Shown here one piece after another: positions 8,988 to 17,507 of a DNA stretch of 64,000 nt. The stretch is taken from contig DASSIM010000023.1 in assembly GCA_035691865.1 (NCBI GenBank), positions 124,001 to 188,000 on the forward strand, written 5' to 3'. The stretch's first letter is position 1, and the number at the start of each line of letters is the position of its first letter. Below the pieces are notes generated by a model. That model did not search any database. It worked only from the letters and a program-made list of their open reading frames with translations, and was not told where the DNA came from. Made by a program: the position numbers and the translations under genes. The DNA comes from Nitrosopolaris sp035691865. Its GTDB lineage: Archaea > Thermoproteota > Nitrososphaeria > Nitrososphaerales > Nitrososphaeraceae.

Positions 8988-9197
8988 CTACATCCATCGT
9001 TGTCCTTTGGAAGTGGAGTATTCTTGTATTCCTACTCTAGAATCTAAAATGTTGTCATTCCATTTAGTATTTAGAGCAGCTCTTAGACCAGGAAAGTTTA
9101 TGTTATTTGGATTAGCAAATGCCATTTGCAAGTACCAGTCTACGTTTTCAATAATCTTTGCTAGCTCAGCGATCTCTATACCGTTTACGTGATGCAT
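8988..9197 (-). CDS. Possible small hypothetical protein, 69 aa
   Basis: The frame from ATG 9197 has protein-like composition (NGIEIAELAKIIENVDWYLQ then a Pro/Asn-rich middle). It is not antisense to any known gene, so it may be a real small gene or the remnant of one. A second frame just beyond its stop (MDVEKSYREF) also looks coding, which favours a frameshifted remnant. No family is recognised. Confidence 0.35.
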   Translation of the reverse strand: MHHVNGIEIAELAKIIENVDWYLQMAFANPNNINFPGLRAALNTKWNDNILDSRVGIQEYSTSKGQRWM

Positions 9198-9279
9198 AGG
9201 AATTCGAAGGCTATAAGATAAAGTACGCTATTTATGTGAATAGTACTGGACATTCGACGACTGTACTCCTGACAATAAA

Positions 9280-9633
9280 ATGTGTATTGTTGAAGATATT
9301 ACTTTTCATTTCAAGAAGGGTTTGGAAAGTGACGGCTTCCATGTCGATACGTTTAACGATCCTCTTGAAGCGTTATCGAATTTTAAAGCTTCTAAGTATG
9401 ACTTATTACTTCTAGACGTAAGGATACCAAAAATGAATGGCTTTGAATTAATGAAATTCAGAAAGTAGATAAAGATGTTAAAGTATCCTTTGTTGCTGTA
9501 CTTGAAGTGTTTTACGAAGCACTGAGAAGTCTATCCCTCCATAGAGGCAGAATGTTTTATTCGAAAGCCTATCAAAATAGCAAATTTGGTAATGATAAGA
9601 AGTGAGTTGACCTTGCATTCAGAATTTGAATAG
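9280..9633 (+). pseudogene. Response-regulator receiver domain, frameshifted
   Basis: The first segment reads MCIVEDITFHFKKGLESDGF and continues to LLLLDVRIPKMNGFELMKF, a CheY-like receiver with its phospho-acceptor Asp in LLDVR. It stops at 9466. The next part of the fold (KVDKDVKVSFVAVLEVFYEA) is in a second frame, and the end (PSIEAECFIRKPIKIANLV, containing the conserved Lys-Pro) is in a third. At least two indels are needed to restore a normal ~120-residue receiver. A short deletion also seems to have removed part of the acidic pocket near VED. Confidence 0.82.
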
Positions 9634-9958
9634 TTAAATCAATCCTTCTTTTAGTTTCACTGACAAAAATACTGAAAGACTAGATCGATACGGCCTTGTA
9701 TAAATCACATAATCTGACAAGGAGCAAGGTGTTATCCCTCGAGGACTTCGAGGACTTCAGGGTGTCTAGCTAAGACCATCTGAGCTCCCTTTACACGGTC
9801 TCGATGTTTGATCCAATCAGGTCAAAAACTCCTAATCGAACTATCCATCCATTGTTCTCTGTTTGCTCTATATATTCAGCTAAATCTTTGCAGACAAATT
9901 GTCGAAGTCTCGCAGTTCGGGCTATCTTTTAACGTGTTACAAAGAGGGCACCCACCTC

Positions 9959-9981
9959 GTTTGGGGTGGGTATTTAGACAT
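9959..9981. other. Short GC-rich inverted repeat before repeat copy B
   Basis: ACCCACC and GGTGGGT face each other around a short loop at about 9959-9981, immediately upstream of repeat copy B. It could form a stable 7-bp hairpin in RNA. The flanking 9634-9958 spacer shows no recognised gene. Confidence 0.4.
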
Positions 9982-9986
9982 CTGGT

Positions 9987-10175
9987 CTCTGGAAAAATGC
10001 TTGTCAAGAGGGTGCCTATATGGTGCCGCATAAAGTTCCATTCTTTTTAAGATTTTGCAGAGGAATACAACGGTGAATCAGGTGTTTTCGCTATATCTTA
10101 TATGGTTGAAGAGGATATGTAATTGTAGACCAATCTAGACAGACGGTGACGGTAGCTATCTATGAAAAATAGAAA
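9987..10175 (+). repeat. Diverged repeat, copy B (gene leader)
   Basis: This is the partner of the repeat at 2420-2610. It reaches the ATG at 10162 of a small gene, so the conserved part is mostly 5' untranslated sequence. Conservation of a leader between two distant loci suggests a recently duplicated gene with its promoter, or a functional RNA or regulatory leader. Confidence 0.6.
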
Positions 10176-10621
10176 GAACAAATCAAAGCATAGCAGTTTG
10201 GACTCGATTATCCATGATAATTTTTTAAACATGAACAAACAGTTATCGAGATGCAATTTTACTCGACTCAGGATACACGAAACAGAAACATGGGGTGGCC
10301 TGCGAAAATGTTGGAAAAGATTTAAAATCGCAAAGGTAGACGGCGATATCAAGAAGATGGAATATTATGCAAAAGGTATAAGGAAATTCCAGCGAGAATT
10401 GAAGATATCTGTAAGAGAATTCCCGCGATTCTGAAAATTACTGGCCAGATACTAATAGCAATAGTGGTGCACGAACCCACAAGGAATTAGAAGACTATAG
10501 GTTACAAGAGTTAGCAGAAGATCCTTATAGATGTGATCTTGAAGATGATCCAACAAAAGAACAAGAGGAATACTTCAGACGAATTCGTCAGGGATGTATG
10601 GATCCTGGAGCTACTCAATAG
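10162..10621 (+). pseudogene. Small basic/acidic unknown protein split by a frameshift
   Basis: The first frame (10162-10434, 90 residues) is very basic (MKNRKNKSKHSSLDS, then CWKRFKIAKVDGDIKKMEYY). It stops at 10432, but the next frame continues without a start codon as DSENYWPDTNSNSG and then an acidic helical tail (HKELEDYRLQELAEDPYR) to TAG 10619. Joining the two frames near 10420-10435 would give about 150 residues. It is either one gene with a 1-base indel or a small gene plus a decayed neighbour. I do not recognise the family. Its leader is duplicated at 2.4 kb. Confidence 0.5.
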
Positions 10622-10881
10622 AAATAAGACAACAGAAAAGCAATATCAGAAAAACAAGAAAAATCCAACAAGAGCAAAAAACAAATTGAATAATAGTAGG
10701 TAATTATGATCCCACAATAATAACGACGCAAATTCTAAACAAGCAACAGTACTTTGGTCTGTGCCTCATTTTCAGTATTAACAATAATTGTACTATCCAT
10801 CTGGATATATTTTCAGATCAATATCGTTTCCAACATATTGGCACAAAAACACAGGTCCTATAATTATGATCTCAATTAGCC

Positions 10882-11202
10882 CTAAATAAGAACTAGGTAA
10901 AAAAAGCTCCTAGGTCGTGAAATCTTCCTTCTGTTTAGTGTTATGTCATTCATCGTGTAGAAATGAAGGATCGCAGCAAGCGACACGTCGATACGTGAGA
11001 ATGAAGCACCTTGACTTTTTAGATAAACGATTTAATCAATAATCTGTGCTTCGACTAGGCTAGCGTGGATGTTCAAAAGACTTGTGCAATCATCGATTTT
11101 GTTGTGCTTGCAAAATTGTTTCAGATTGTAAGCATATGCTTTTTTTGTGGCTTCTGATGCAAGGGACTCGAGAAAATAGCGATATTCCTGCGCCTGAATC
11201 AT
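10882..11202 (-). pseudogene. Tyrosine recombinase (integrase) N-terminal fragment
   Basis: From ATG 11202 the frame reads MIQAQEYRYFLESLASEATK, then AYNLKQFCKHNKIDD, a typical SAM-like core-binding domain of archaeal tyrosine recombinases. A single TAA at 11032 interrupts it, after which the same frame goes on with IVYLKSQGASFSRIDVSLAA and ILHFYTMNDITLNRRKIS, still the same domain. It then ends at 10882 with no catalytic domain (no R..HxxR..Y). This is a truncated, nonsense-mutated relic of an integrated element. Confidence 0.72.
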
Positions 11203-11316
11203 GGCTTTATATAATAAAATGTTCTTAATAAAGTGGGTTAGACAATCACAAACTATTATTATAAATCGAAATGATTTCTACTCGACTTAAAGCAGAAGCT
11301 AATTATAATATAACAT

Positions 11317-11442
11317 ATGTCCCAGCGACTAGTACCTGATGACCTCGTTCTCGATGACATTTGTAATCAAATACTAGAAATTGACAATAGTATCAGGTAT
11401 CACAAGAGAATAATAATCAGCGGTATCTTCCAATTCTTATGA
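11317..11442 (+). pseudogene. DUF6659-like fragment
   Basis: A 41-residue frame, MSQRLVPDDLVLDDICNQIL then EIDNSIRYHK, resembles the start of the thaumarchaeal DUF6659 family, in which ILEIDxxIRF is followed by a GKLIAG strand. Here the rest of the ~120-residue domain is absent. A DUF6659-like gene at 55.3 kb is intact by comparison. The flanking spacers (10622-10881 and 11443-12028) show no gene I can name. Confidence 0.4.
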
Positions 11443-12028
11443 TATCGTTTGACAGAAATACTGGATCCAATCGCGAGGCCATAATTTTGAACGGGATCTT
11501 GCCATTGATATCTTACTACTTGAGCAGAGCTCAAACCCTGGATAGTACGGAATGAAAGACTTTTGCAAACTCGAAATATCTGCATCGCGTAAACCATGAG
11601 TTTTTGTTACTATCTATTCGATATCACGTGAAGATTTGTTGTGTCATCCATAATCTTGTTTTGTTGTGTGTTTCGACGCTGAATAATCGCAGGGAATACT
11701 TGATATTCAGTTTAAATTTGTTTGTAGTGGTGATCTAAAGTCTTTCAAATGAGATCATAAAACTCCTCCCTTTAAAGTTGATTTATCAGTTAGGTCTAAT
11801 CCAGTTTTCTTAAAATAAATCCTTCAGATTGCAATACTGGCATCTAGTTGTTTAATACATTTTCATCTACATAAAATACGTCTGCTTCATGAATAGAATA
11901 TCTGCGTACGATTACACCATCTAATAATACAGTTATTCGTCAAAAATTAAATAAAGAATAGTTATAGACTTAGTTATAATGAAGTTATTCTAAGTTCGTA
12001 TAAAGGATAGCTCTGGTATGACGAGTAC

Positions 12029-12571
12029 ATGTACATAAGTACAAGAGGAACATCGACTATATTCGTCATCATGGTAGTAGCAGCAACAACACTAATGCTT
12101 CTAGCATCAAACACAATCACGGGTTCAGTATTCGCTGCAAAATCAAGTATATCCCATCACAGCGTCAAAAGCAATGGAAAAAGTAGCATCACTGGTAGTG
12201 GAAGCAGTAGTAATAGTAACGGCACTAATAACGCACCAACGGCAATAATTAACGGCAATCCAAACATGGACAATCTCTTAGCATGTGAGTCGGCTTCAGC
12301 ACATGGTTCTGGACAGCTCACTAAGGCCGAAGTCATGAATTGCTATCTGCAATTCTCCCGCGGTTCCGCTAGTTCACTCTCCATTATCGGAGATTCACCA
12401 AGCAATGCTGGCAGTGGTAGTGGGTCAGACTCGACTTCAACAACACATCACGCAGGATCTTTGACTACACACACACATCATGCAGGATCGTCGACCACAC
12501 ATACAAACAGTCATCATCACAGCGCAACTAACGCAAGCGGCTTAAGAGGTGGTACTACTTCAAGTGGCTGA
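12029..12571 (+). CDS. Exported Ser/Thr/His-rich low-complexity protein
   Basis: A 180-residue protein with an N-terminal hydrophobic segment (STIFVIMVVAATTLMLLASN, residues about 9-28) that looks like a signal peptide with a possible cut after VFAA. A Ser/Gly/Asn linker follows, then a short Cys-containing domain (LLACESASAHGSGQLTKAEV, two cysteines), and a tail rich in THHAG-type repeats. The His clusters could bind metal. It is probably secreted or surface-attached. It stands alone, and the function is unknown. Confidence 0.78.
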   Translation: MYISTRGTSTIFVIMVVAATTLMLLASNTITGSVFAAKSSISHHSVKSNGKSSITGSGSSSNSNGTNNAPTAIINGNPNMDNLLACESASAHGSGQLTKAEVMNCYLQFSRGSASSLSIIGDSPSNAGSGSGSDSTSTTHHAGSLTTHTHHAGSSTTHTNSHHHSATNASGLRGGTTSSG

Positions 12572-12820
12572 TCCCGAGGACGAGTATATTCCACATTGTA
12601 GAATCCTTTTCATTTTCTTTTTCTTTTCTGGATATTTAGTTTAACTTACTCGCACGTATAGTATGAAAGCTGCAGCTACAAAAATCGACAAGGCCTGACA
12701 GGGATACGATGCTTCGAATTTGTATAGGTGGACTCACACTTACCAGAATATCGACTTAACGATTTTCGTGGACCTACAAGTTACATTTACCAATGACCAT
12801 TGGTCCGTCTGGTAGCTAAC

Positions 12821-12892
12821 AAGACTTTTCTATAATTTGCATGGTTAATAGCAAATTATGTCATGTTAAATTGAACCAACATAGAAAGTCTT
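12821..12892. repeat. Nested inverted repeat, possible three-way RNA fold
   Basis: Outer arms AAGACTTTTCTAT (12821-12833) and ATAGAAAGTCTT (12881-12892) pair with one bulged T. Inside are a 9-bp hairpin (ATAATTTGC 12832-12840 with GCAAATTAT 12851-12859) and a 5-bp hairpin (ATGTT 12863 with AACAT 12878). The whole could fold as a closed multi-branch element. A small non-coding RNA or a MITE-like insertion are both possible. Confidence 0.5.
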
Positions 12893-13043
12893 AACTTAGT
12901 TGCAAAATGCAGTGGTTGGGACGTTTCCACATTATACTTTTGGGATTCTCGGAATGCTCAAGCGGGCGATCCTGATTCCACCCAATACAGCTAGATTAGA
13001 GATTCAGGTAGTAGTAATTGGAGCTAAAGTGCAGCGGATATCC

Positions 13044-13090
13044 GTAACCTGATACTATCATTTCGATAATAGTATCGAAGGTTTGGTTAC
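13044..13090. repeat. Two-tier inverted repeat
   Basis: GTAACC (13044-13049) pairs with GGTTAC (13085-13090), and inside it GATACTAT (13051-13058) pairs perfectly with ATAGTATC (13069-13076). It lies about 190 bases past the 3' end of the convergent APC permease gene. It may be a transcript 3' structure or an operator. Confidence 0.45.
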
Positions 13091-13275
13091 CGATTTTTGG
13101 GTAACAATAAACATTTATGATGAATTTCTAAAAGACCCCATTTGCACGCTCATAGGCAGCACTAATTTTTAAGACTTTTCATAATAAATATAAAATTACA
13201 CTGCCGCCCTCCGGTGGAGTACTATTACGGAAGGCATTTTGCACATAGAAATAACAACTCTAGACCGATAAGAAC

Positions 13276-15642
13276 TCAACCCCTCAGGAGTTTCAGAAAC
13301 CAAGCCTTCGCACGATGGACACCGGGTATAGTGAATTCTCTTGCAATTACGATAGGACAGTTTAACTGGTCTAGTAGAGACAACAAGTGGCTGTTATTGA
13401 AGAAGCTAAATTTTCCAATAGTTGCGCCTGTCACTACTAAATCAGGTTGAGATGCGTTAACAGCAGATAGAATCAAATCAGCAAATTTCTCACTATTCTT
13501 TCCTGCTTCCTCTGATAAATAAACTTCATTAAATTCAACTCCGACTTGTTCGAGGTACTCCTTACGCTTGTTATCTTGAGCAACACGATGCTCGAATTCC
13601 TTAGCGTCCTCAACAGGTTGGTCTTCCCGTCTTTTATTAATCGCCAGTACACATACATTGAACTTTCCGGAGTGTTCAACCCAGCTAGTTGCCTTTAGTA
13701 CAAGGTCTGAATTATATCCGCCATCATATAAAACAACCATATTCTTTTTCATATTCCGATCAGCCATTTGTGCAACTGGTGTCAAGTCCTCACCACCTTC
13801 AACTGAGGATTCAAATAAAGTAAGGTCATTTCCGGTTGTTCTAATAGCAAGCACGTTACATGTGCTTAGCGTTTGAAGTTTGTTATTATTTCTGTATGTT
13901 TCAAAATCAGTAATTAGCAAATCAATTTTTTGTTCTTCAATCGTTGCCAATGCTGCCTCGCTTGTATCATGAGAAATTCTGACAAGATAATGATTCAAAA
14001 TATTCTCTTGTTCTAGCATTTTTTCCAACGGTTCATATGATTTTCTGGCAGCATCTGCAAACGCAGTGCCTGCAGAAAGTGGTGTTTGATTTGGCACTGT
14101 AATTACCCTTAATACATTGACTTCGCCGTCAGTTTCTTTGGCAACCCTTATTGCATACTTTATTAACCTGTCAGGGTTTTCTGGAGTGTATGGAATCAAG
14201 ATTCTGTATTCCTTTCTGGTTAAATGCCCTTCACTTGTTACAAGAGGGGCATAATGCTCAATTTCTTTTTTGAAAGTGTACATGCGATAAAGTGCAAATC
14301 CGACTAATATCCAGAGAGCCGAGATAACCCAACTCAAAGGCTGAGTGACTAGCAGATATAATGCAAGACCGAGTTTAAGGAATACACCTACAATTGGAAT
14401 TATTGGAAAAAAAGGAATTTTGAATCCATAGTTTAATTTGTCGCCATACATTCTTCTTATGTTGATAACGGCGATATTTACTTGAGTAAACAGGAGTAAG
14501 AAAATGACTCCCGCAGCAACTGCTATCTGATCAAGAGGAAGCGCATATGCCATAACTGCCATTATTACACCAGATATTCCGATGGCAACATGGGGTGTTT
14601 TATGTCTGGGATGTATAGTGCTCAGCCGGTGTGGCAGATTGTAGTGTCTTCCCATAGCAAACGAAACTCTTGACGAAGAAAATGTAGTGGCATTTAATGC
14701 AGCTAAGCTAGACACAATACCTCCCCCAAGCACTATAAATGCCCCATATGGAAGAAAGAGTGCAGCTGCTTTCGTGATACCCAGATCACCGTAATGACCA
14801 ATGTATTTCCATGCTGCAACACCTGGAGGAAATATTGCGCCTATGGAAACAAATGCAACAAGACAGTACAGAACAACTACGATTGCTAGAGAAGTAAAAA
14901 TGGCCCTTGGAATATTTTTCTTTGGATTCTTCACCTCTTCTCCTGTTTGTACTATTATCTCGTATCCCTCAAACGCGATGAATGTCAAACCCATAGCAGC
15001 AACAATCCCGCCAATCCCATTTGGTAGAAAATCAGCAAAATTTGCATTCCAGTTTGGATGAGTATGCATCGTCCAAAAACCTGCACCTACCAAAGCGGCG
15101 ATGGCTCCGAGCTGGACTATTGTGACTACTGTTCCAGCTTTACCTGTCTCTGAAACTCCTTTAATATTGATATATGTAAAAGCAGCAATCGAGGCTACAG
15201 CTATTACTTTATCAAAAGGAATAATTCCTAGAAGTGGATGGTCTCCAAGAATGTTTACCATCTTCAACAGACTGAAAAGAAATGACCCAAATCCTACAGC
15301 GTACAAGCTTCCAGCAACGATATGTGCGAACCACGCCATCCAGCCACTTATGAAAGCATTTGGCCTTGGTAACCCTTCCCTAACCCACAGGTAACCGCCG
15401 CCAGCTTCTGGTATAGCGGAGCCGAGCTCTGCATATCCCATGGCTGTAAAAAGAGTGATTATTGCATTGATTATAAAGGCAACAATAACCGAACCCCCTG
15501 CGAGACCAATTGCTGGACCAGTCAGGACAAATATAGCTCCTCCAACTAGGCCCGCTATACCAATCATCAGGACGTCCACAAAACCCAATGAACGGACTAA
15601 GTGTTCTGTCGATGGCGTATCATCGTTGTAACGGGTAGACAA
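13276..15642 (-). CDS. APC-superfamily amino acid permease with C-terminal UspA-like domains
   Basis: A 788-residue protein. The first ~460 residues form about 12 membrane helices of the APC family, with the start motif MIGIAGLVGGAIFVLTGPAI matching the substrate-binding TM1 of amino acid transporters. The last ~300 residues are soluble and look like two universal-stress-protein domains (YRILIPYTPENPDRLIKYAI, and MVVLYDGGYNSDLVLKA with PDLVVTGATIGKFSF). This transporter-Usp architecture is known in archaea, where the Usp part may bind nucleotide and regulate transport. The likely substrate is an amino acid or polyamine. Its start is 156 bases beyond the stop of the NCS1 permease gene on the same strand. 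Confidence 0.9.
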   Translation of the reverse strand: MSTRYNDDTPSTEHLVRSLGFVDVLMIGIAGLVGGAIFVLTGPAIGLAGGSVIVAFIINAIITLFTAMGYAELGSAIPEAGGGYLWVREGLPRPNAFISGWMAWFAHIVAGSLYAVGFGSFLFSLLKMVNILGDHPLLGIIPFDKVIAVASIAAFTYINIKGVSETGKAGTVVTIVQLGAIAALVGAGFWTMHTHPNWNANFADFLPNGIGGIVAAMGLTFIAFEGYEIIVQTGEEVKNPKKNIPRAIFTSLAIVVVLYCLVAFVSIGAIFPPGVAAWKYIGHYGDLGITKAAALFLPYGAFIVLGGGIVSSLAALNATTFSSSRVSFAMGRHYNLPHRLSTIHPRHKTPHVAIGISGVIMAVMAYALPLDQIAVAAGVIFLLLFTQVNIAVINIRRMYGDKLNYGFKIPFFPIIPIVGVFLKLGLALYLLVTQPLSWVISALWILVGFALYRMYTFKKEIEHYAPLVTSEGHLTRKEYRILIPYTPENPDRLIKYAIRVAKETDGEVNVLRVITVPNQTPLSAGTAFADAARKSYEPLEKMLEQENILNHYLVRISHDTSEAALATIEEQKIDLLITDFETYRNNNKLQTLSTCNVLAIRTTGNDLTLFESSVEGGEDLTPVAQMADRNMKKNMVVLYDGGYNSDLVLKATSWVEHSGKFNVCVLAINKRREDQPVEDAKEFEHRVAQDNKRKEYLEQVGVEFNEVYLSEEAGKNSEKFADLILSAVNASQPDLVVTGATIGKFSFFNNSHLLSLLDQLNCPIVIAREFTIPGVHRAKAWFLKLLRG

Positions 15643-15798
15643 ATATTCTATCTACTCTCGCCCTGATATGTCCAATAGTAATTAAAGGTTTAGAAATTTG
15701 TAGAGTCGGATTTCACAATTTGTGAGAAAGAGTCTCTCATGTTTGTTTATACAAATATCAGAGGATACTACCCAACAGACTATATTCTGTCAATCTCG

Positions 15799-17109
15799 TT
15801 ATCTCCAATATCTTAATCGTTCTAGCACTCCTATCCACTTTCTTCTTTGTGTTATTCCTAAATAAAGTAAAGAAGATCCGATAAAGCTTGGGATTGTTGC
15901 ACCAATCTGAGACCATTGGAGAACGTAAATTGGAGACAACGAGGATAAAAGATAATACAGCAATACACCAAACGACCACGCAACAATTGCCGGAAATCCA
16001 ATTTTTAGGACATTGTTTCCGTACATCATATACGTTCTATATTGCCGTTTCTTGACAATATAGTAGTCTGACAAAACAACACCAAATAATGGTACGAAAA
16101 CAGATCCTATCAAAAGAATAAAGGTCTCATATTGGGAGATAGTAATCGTCATTGCAAGAACAGTGCTAAGGGCTGTGAAACCAATTATCAAATAACGCTG
16201 TTTAATTTTGTGAAATAAACTTTGAGTAGAGACCGATGAAGAATAAACATCTGCAAATGCATTAGTAGTCTCATGTAAAATAAACATAAACAAAAGAAAC
16301 CCGAAAAATATCGATTGTATTGCAAGAATTATTGCAACAACGTCAGAATTGCCAACAAGTACGCCTACAGAATAAAACAAGATGTTGGTGATTGCAAAAC
16401 CTACAAAAGTGCCACTAAAGGCGCCCTTGCTATCTCTTGCAAACCTGTTATAATCTGCTACAAGCGGCATCCATGATACAGGAAGCGCTATTACAATATC
16501 GAGGGCTGAGAAGAAGGACATTCCAGCCCCTGCAGATGCTGATAGCAGTTTTGAAAGATGTCCTGACATCAAAAGATTGATAATTATTATAATCGACGCG
16601 GCATATACCACCCAGATCGCAAATTTTTCCAACCAATGTCTTACGACCGTAAGTGGACCCACAATACCGAGCAGAATAACGGAAGCTCCGAATAAAATAG
16701 TCCAAAGATAATATGGGATTCGATTCCCTGTTAAGATTTCAGTAGCTTTTGACATTATCATAATTTCAAATACAGTCCATCCAACCAGCTGAATTATATT
16801 TAATATGGCGGGTATAGAAGCTCCACGAACACCAAATGATGGTCTGGTGCTTATTAGAGATGGAACTGCTTGATCGCTGCCAATCTTTCCTGCAAGAGCG
16901 AGAAGCAAAGAGCCCACAACAGAACCGACTATGATTGCAAGCACTGCATCAATAAACCGAGCAGCAGTAAGAAAGGATCCCGCAGAGAAAACTAGCAGTC
17001 CTACGCCTAGGCTTGACCAGAGCACAAAGTACTCAATTCCTCTGAGCGATCTATCTTTTGGCGGGACAGGTTCAATGCCCCACTCCGGTAGCCTCTTTAG
17101 TGGAAACAT
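15799..17109 (-). CDS. NCS1-family permease (purine/pyrimidine or hydroxymethylpyrimidine type)
   Basis: A 436-residue membrane protein with about 12 hydrophobic helices. The N-terminus (GIEPVPPKDRSLRGIEYFVL) and TM1 (LGVGLLVFSAGSFL) fit the NCS1 family, close to CytX-like hydroxymethylpyrimidine/cytosine carriers. It is expected to import a nucleobase or thiamine precursor by ion symport. There is no thiamine or purine salvage gene beside it, so the substrate is open. The start ATG at 17109 is followed by the normal pre-TM1 sequence. Confidence 0.85.
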   Translation of the reverse strand: MFPLKRLPEWGIEPVPPKDRSLRGIEYFVLWSSLGVGLLVFSAGSFLTAARFIDAVLAIIVGSVVGSLLLALAGKIGSDQAVPSLISTRPSFGVRGASIPAILNIIQLVGWTVFEIMIMSKATEILTGNRIPYYLWTILFGASVILLGIVGPLTVVRHWLEKFAIWVVYAASIIIIINLLMSGHLSKLLSASAGAGMSFFSALDIVIALPVSWMPLVADYNRFARDSKGAFSGTFVGFAITNILFYSVGVLVGNSDVVAIILAIQSIFFGFLLFMFILHETTNAFADVYSSSVSTQSLFHKIKQRYLIIGFTALSTVLAMTITISQYETFILLIGSVFVPLFGVVLSDYYIVKKRQYRTYMMYGNNVLKIGFPAIVAWSFGVLLYYLLSSLSPIYVLQWSQIGATIPSFIGSSLLYLGITQRRKWIGVLERLRYWR

Positions 17110-17340
17110 TTTTTATCATTCGTACCATTAACTCGCATGAATATGAACATGTCTAGACCTTCCTGGTTAATGATTGGACATATTAGCCCACATAATTATT
17201 AATTAAAGTTATTATAGCAATCGATGAGATGGCACTTCTCTACAATATTTGACCCACCCATTAGGGGTATCTGTAGTGCTTATCACAACCACCAAAGAGG
17301 TACTTATTAAAGAATCCACAAACGGATCAAAAGGAAACAG

Positions 17341-17350
17341 AGATATATCA
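17341..17350 (+). promoter_or_regulatory. TATA box of the tRNA gene
   Basis: AGATATATCA ends 23 bases before the first base of the tRNA, at the distance expected for an archaeal TATA element and a start site near the mature 5' end. Confidence 0.5.
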
Positions 17351-17373
17351 TACCTTTGCAGAGGATGTCTGTC

Positions 17374-17499
17374 AGCGGGGTGGGGAAGCCAGATCCTTAT
17401 AAAGTGAGGCTAGGTGATCCCGGCGGGCTCATAACCCGCAGAGCGGTTTCCACTTTTGCATTTCGCACGTGGCCGCAGGTTCAAATCAACCCCCCGCTA
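17374..17499 (+). tRNA. Initiator tRNA-Met (CAT) with two introns
   Basis: Exons 17374-17392, 17414-17448 and 17479-17499 join into a perfect cloverleaf. Acceptor AGCGGGG pairs with CCCCGCT (A1:U72, the initiator mark). The D-stem is GGGA/TCCC, the anticodon arm GCGGG-CTCATAA-CCCGC (three G:C pairs, again initiator-like) and the T-arm GGTTG-TTCAAAT-CAACC. Intron 1 (17393-17413, 21 nt) is in the D-loop and intron 2 (17449-17478, 30 nt) is inside the T-stem. Both sit in bulge-helix-bulge motifs: AGCC:GGCT with 3-nt bulges AGA and AGG, and GCGG:CCGC with bulges TTT and AGG plus inner helix CCAC:GTGG. The splicing endonuclease would cut after the second bulge base in each. The anticodon loop itself is uninterrupted. 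Confidence 0.93.
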
Positions 17500-17507
17500 C
17501 TAATTTT

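Larger units (their letters stand above)
12572..13213. other. Gene-poor spacer with inverted repeats
   Basis: This 640-base stretch has no recognised gene. A 49-codon frame without ATG (about 12904-13050, containing GILGMLKRAILIPPNTARLE) may be a remnant. Two structured elements lie inside and are listed separately. Confidence 0.5.

Noticed and set aside
9808..10050. 80-codon frame before repeat copy B
   Set aside because: It runs through a GC-rich hairpin into the repeated leader and has no counterpart in repeat copy A; treated as non-coding.
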